DNA from: Micrococcales bacterium
Lineage (GTDB): Bacteria; Actinomycetota; Actinomycetes; S36-B12; UBA10799
Assembly (NCBI GenBank): GCA_023252115.1
Contig: JAHEXM010000065.1
Location: 1-7,854, forward strand
Length of the DNA stretch: 7,854 bases
Direction: 5' to 3'
Translations under genes and position numbers: made by a program
Notes under the pieces: model-generated
Told to the model about the DNA's origin: nothing
The model's input: only the letters and a program-made list of their open reading frames with translations
Databases searched by the model: none
Part shown: piece after piece, positions 6,976 through 7,854 of the stretch
Layout: each line of letters opens with the position of its first letter
How positions within the stretch are numbered: position 1 is the first letter of the stretch

Positions 6976-7089
6976 TCTCTGACCTCCATAGACGCTGCCG
7001 AACGGGTGAGATCGGCGGTGTGATCTTCCCGCCGCGAACTATTCGGTGTCCTGCTGAAAGTTGGACGAATGAGCCGGGAGGGTGCAGAT
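6976..7089. promoter_or_regulatory. Leader region between the phosphatase gene and the porter-kinase operon
   Basis: This 114-base gap should hold the promoter of the porter-kinase operon, unless the operon is read through from the phosphatase gene. It contains the porter ribosome site (CCTCC on the + strand at 6983-6987). It also contains a short inverted repeat, CGGCGG (7013-7018) and CCGCCG (7029-7034), around a ten-base loop. The repeat has no following T-tract, so it could be a weak terminator, a leader hairpin or an operator. I see no convincing -10/-35 pair. Confidence 0.4.
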
Positions 7090-7854
7090 TTAGGAACTTG
7101 TGTTGAACTTGATCGATATCAAAGTGACGTCATCGCGCCGCCAGTCAATGGCGCGATTGCGCGCGGCGGCCAAAACGGCGGGAACGATCTCACTTGGAAC
7201 TGCCGCCACAGGTTCGCCCGTTTGGTGCAATAAGCGGCGTAGCCCGGAGTCCTCGAGTTGATCTCCAGCTTCATTTCGGCTTTCGGTGAGGCCATCGGTC
7301 CACATCAACAACATGTCGCCCGAGCCCATTGATCGACTGCGTGAGACCCATTCACCACCGATGGCTGACAGGAGGGGTCCCGTCGGCTCAAGATCGACTT
7401 CCGCGCCCTCCTCGGTTATCAATAGCGGGCTCAGATGGCCGGCGTTGCACCACGTGACCTCACCGCTTGCCCGATCAATGGAGACCCCGACACAAGTCGC
7501 GAAACGACTGTAGGTTTCGGCAAACAGTTCGGCGCCGCGCGCCATCGCTTCCTCGAGGCTTGCACCGGTCGCAAGCACTGTGCTGATCGCCGTCTTAAGT
7601 CGGAGACCCGCAATACCAGCTTCTGGCCCGTGCCCAGAAATATCGGTAACGACCACAGCGATTCGACCGTCGGGCAATTCGTACGAATCCCACCAGTCAC
7701 CAGCGAGCACTCCCTCGGCAGGTTGAAGGTCGCCGAAGATCTCGATGCCGTCTGCACTCGCCACTGATTCACGCGTGAGCTCTTCGCGAATTGCCGCTAC
7801 GACAGGTGCATCCTGCGCCAGTCCCTCGCGAGCCATTCGTGCTTCGTCAATTTC
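7090..7854 (-). CDS. SpoIIE/RsbU-type PP2C serine phosphatase domain (N-terminal part outside the window)
   Basis: The frame is open to the right edge, so the 254 residues seen are the C-terminal part of a longer protein; the in-frame ATG at 7836 is probably internal. It begins with a charged helical stretch, then the SpoIIE-type metal-dependent phosphatase fold. The landmarks are AGDWWDS (51-57 of the visible part) with a metal-binding aspartate, VTDISGHGPEAG (69-80, D71), CNAGHLSPLL (136-145), MLLMWTDGLTESRN (181-194, D187) and RRDDVTLISIKF (239-250). All acidic metal-site positions look intact. Such domains dephosphorylate anti-anti-sigma factor (STAS) proteins in partner-switching stress pathways, usually controlled by an N-terminal PAS, GAF, HAMP or response-regulator domain that cannot be seen here. 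The gene runs in the same direction as the porter-kinase operon, 114 bases upstream. The stop is TAA. Confidence 0.92.
   Translation of the reverse strand, partial: EIDEARMAREGLAQDAPVVAAIREELTRESVASADGIEIFGDLQPAEGVLAGDWWDSYELPDGRIAVVVTDISGHGPEAGIAGLRLKTAISTVLATGASLEEAMARGAELFAETYSRFATCVGVSIDRASGEVTWCNAGHLSPLLITEEGAEVDLEPTGPLLSAIGGEWVSRSRSMGSGDMLLMWTDGLTESRNEAGDQLEDSGLRRLLHQTGEPVAAVPSEIVPAVLAAARNRAIDWRRDDVTLISIKFNTSS

Overview
The window is a compact stretch of bacterial chromosome, moderately GC-rich by eye. It has five complete or nearly complete metabolic and membrane genes and one partial gene at each edge. The gene families (a FUSC-type double membrane protein, a DUF389 membrane protein, a long-form ROK kinase, a SpoIIE/PP2C phosphatase), GTG starts and strong GGAG-type ribosome binding sites fit an actinobacterium (Actinomycetota) best. 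The species cannot be told from this sequence, and the placement is an inference from protein resemblance. There is no sign of a mobile element, CRISPR array, rRNA, tRNA or phage.

Layout. A DUF389 integral membrane protein enters at the left edge on the + strand and ends at 817. Its stop codon overlaps, inside a CTAG tetranucleotide, the stop codon of a convergent minus-strand reading frame. That frame (814-3063) looks like one FUSC-family membrane protein of about 748 residues, but it is cut by an in-frame TGA at 1414-1416. As read with the standard code it gives a 549-residue FUSC protein (1414-3063) and a separate 3' piece (814-1413, possible GTG restart at 1380). A 151-bp divergent intergenic region separates it from nagA (3215-4351, + strand), a well-conserved N-acetylglucosamine-6-phosphate deacetylase. 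nagA converges on a two-gene minus-strand operon: an MFS sugar porter (5476-6975), then a ROK-family sugar kinase (4372-5463), with the kinase ribosome binding site built over the porter stop codon. The right edge holds the C-terminal catalytic domain of a SpoIIE-type PP2C phosphatase (7090 to the window end).

How the genes may work together. The porter and kinase form an uptake-and-phosphorylate pair for a hexose. With nagA next door the sugar could be N-acetylglucosamine: import, 6-phosphorylation, deacetylation to glucosamine-6-phosphate. Glucose is equally compatible with the porter and kinase, and no nagB deaminase is visible. The FUSC and DUF389 proteins are membrane proteins without a known link to this pathway. 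The phosphatase is probably part of an anti-sigma or stress-signalling protein whose sensor half lies outside the window.

The most notable feature is the in-frame TGA in the FUSC gene. The reading frame continues without a shift, and the downstream peptide looks like the normal C-terminal cytoplasmic domain of the family. All six other stop codons in the window are TAA or TAG. A recent nonsense mutation or an assembly error is the simplest explanation; readthrough or recoding is less likely but can be checked.
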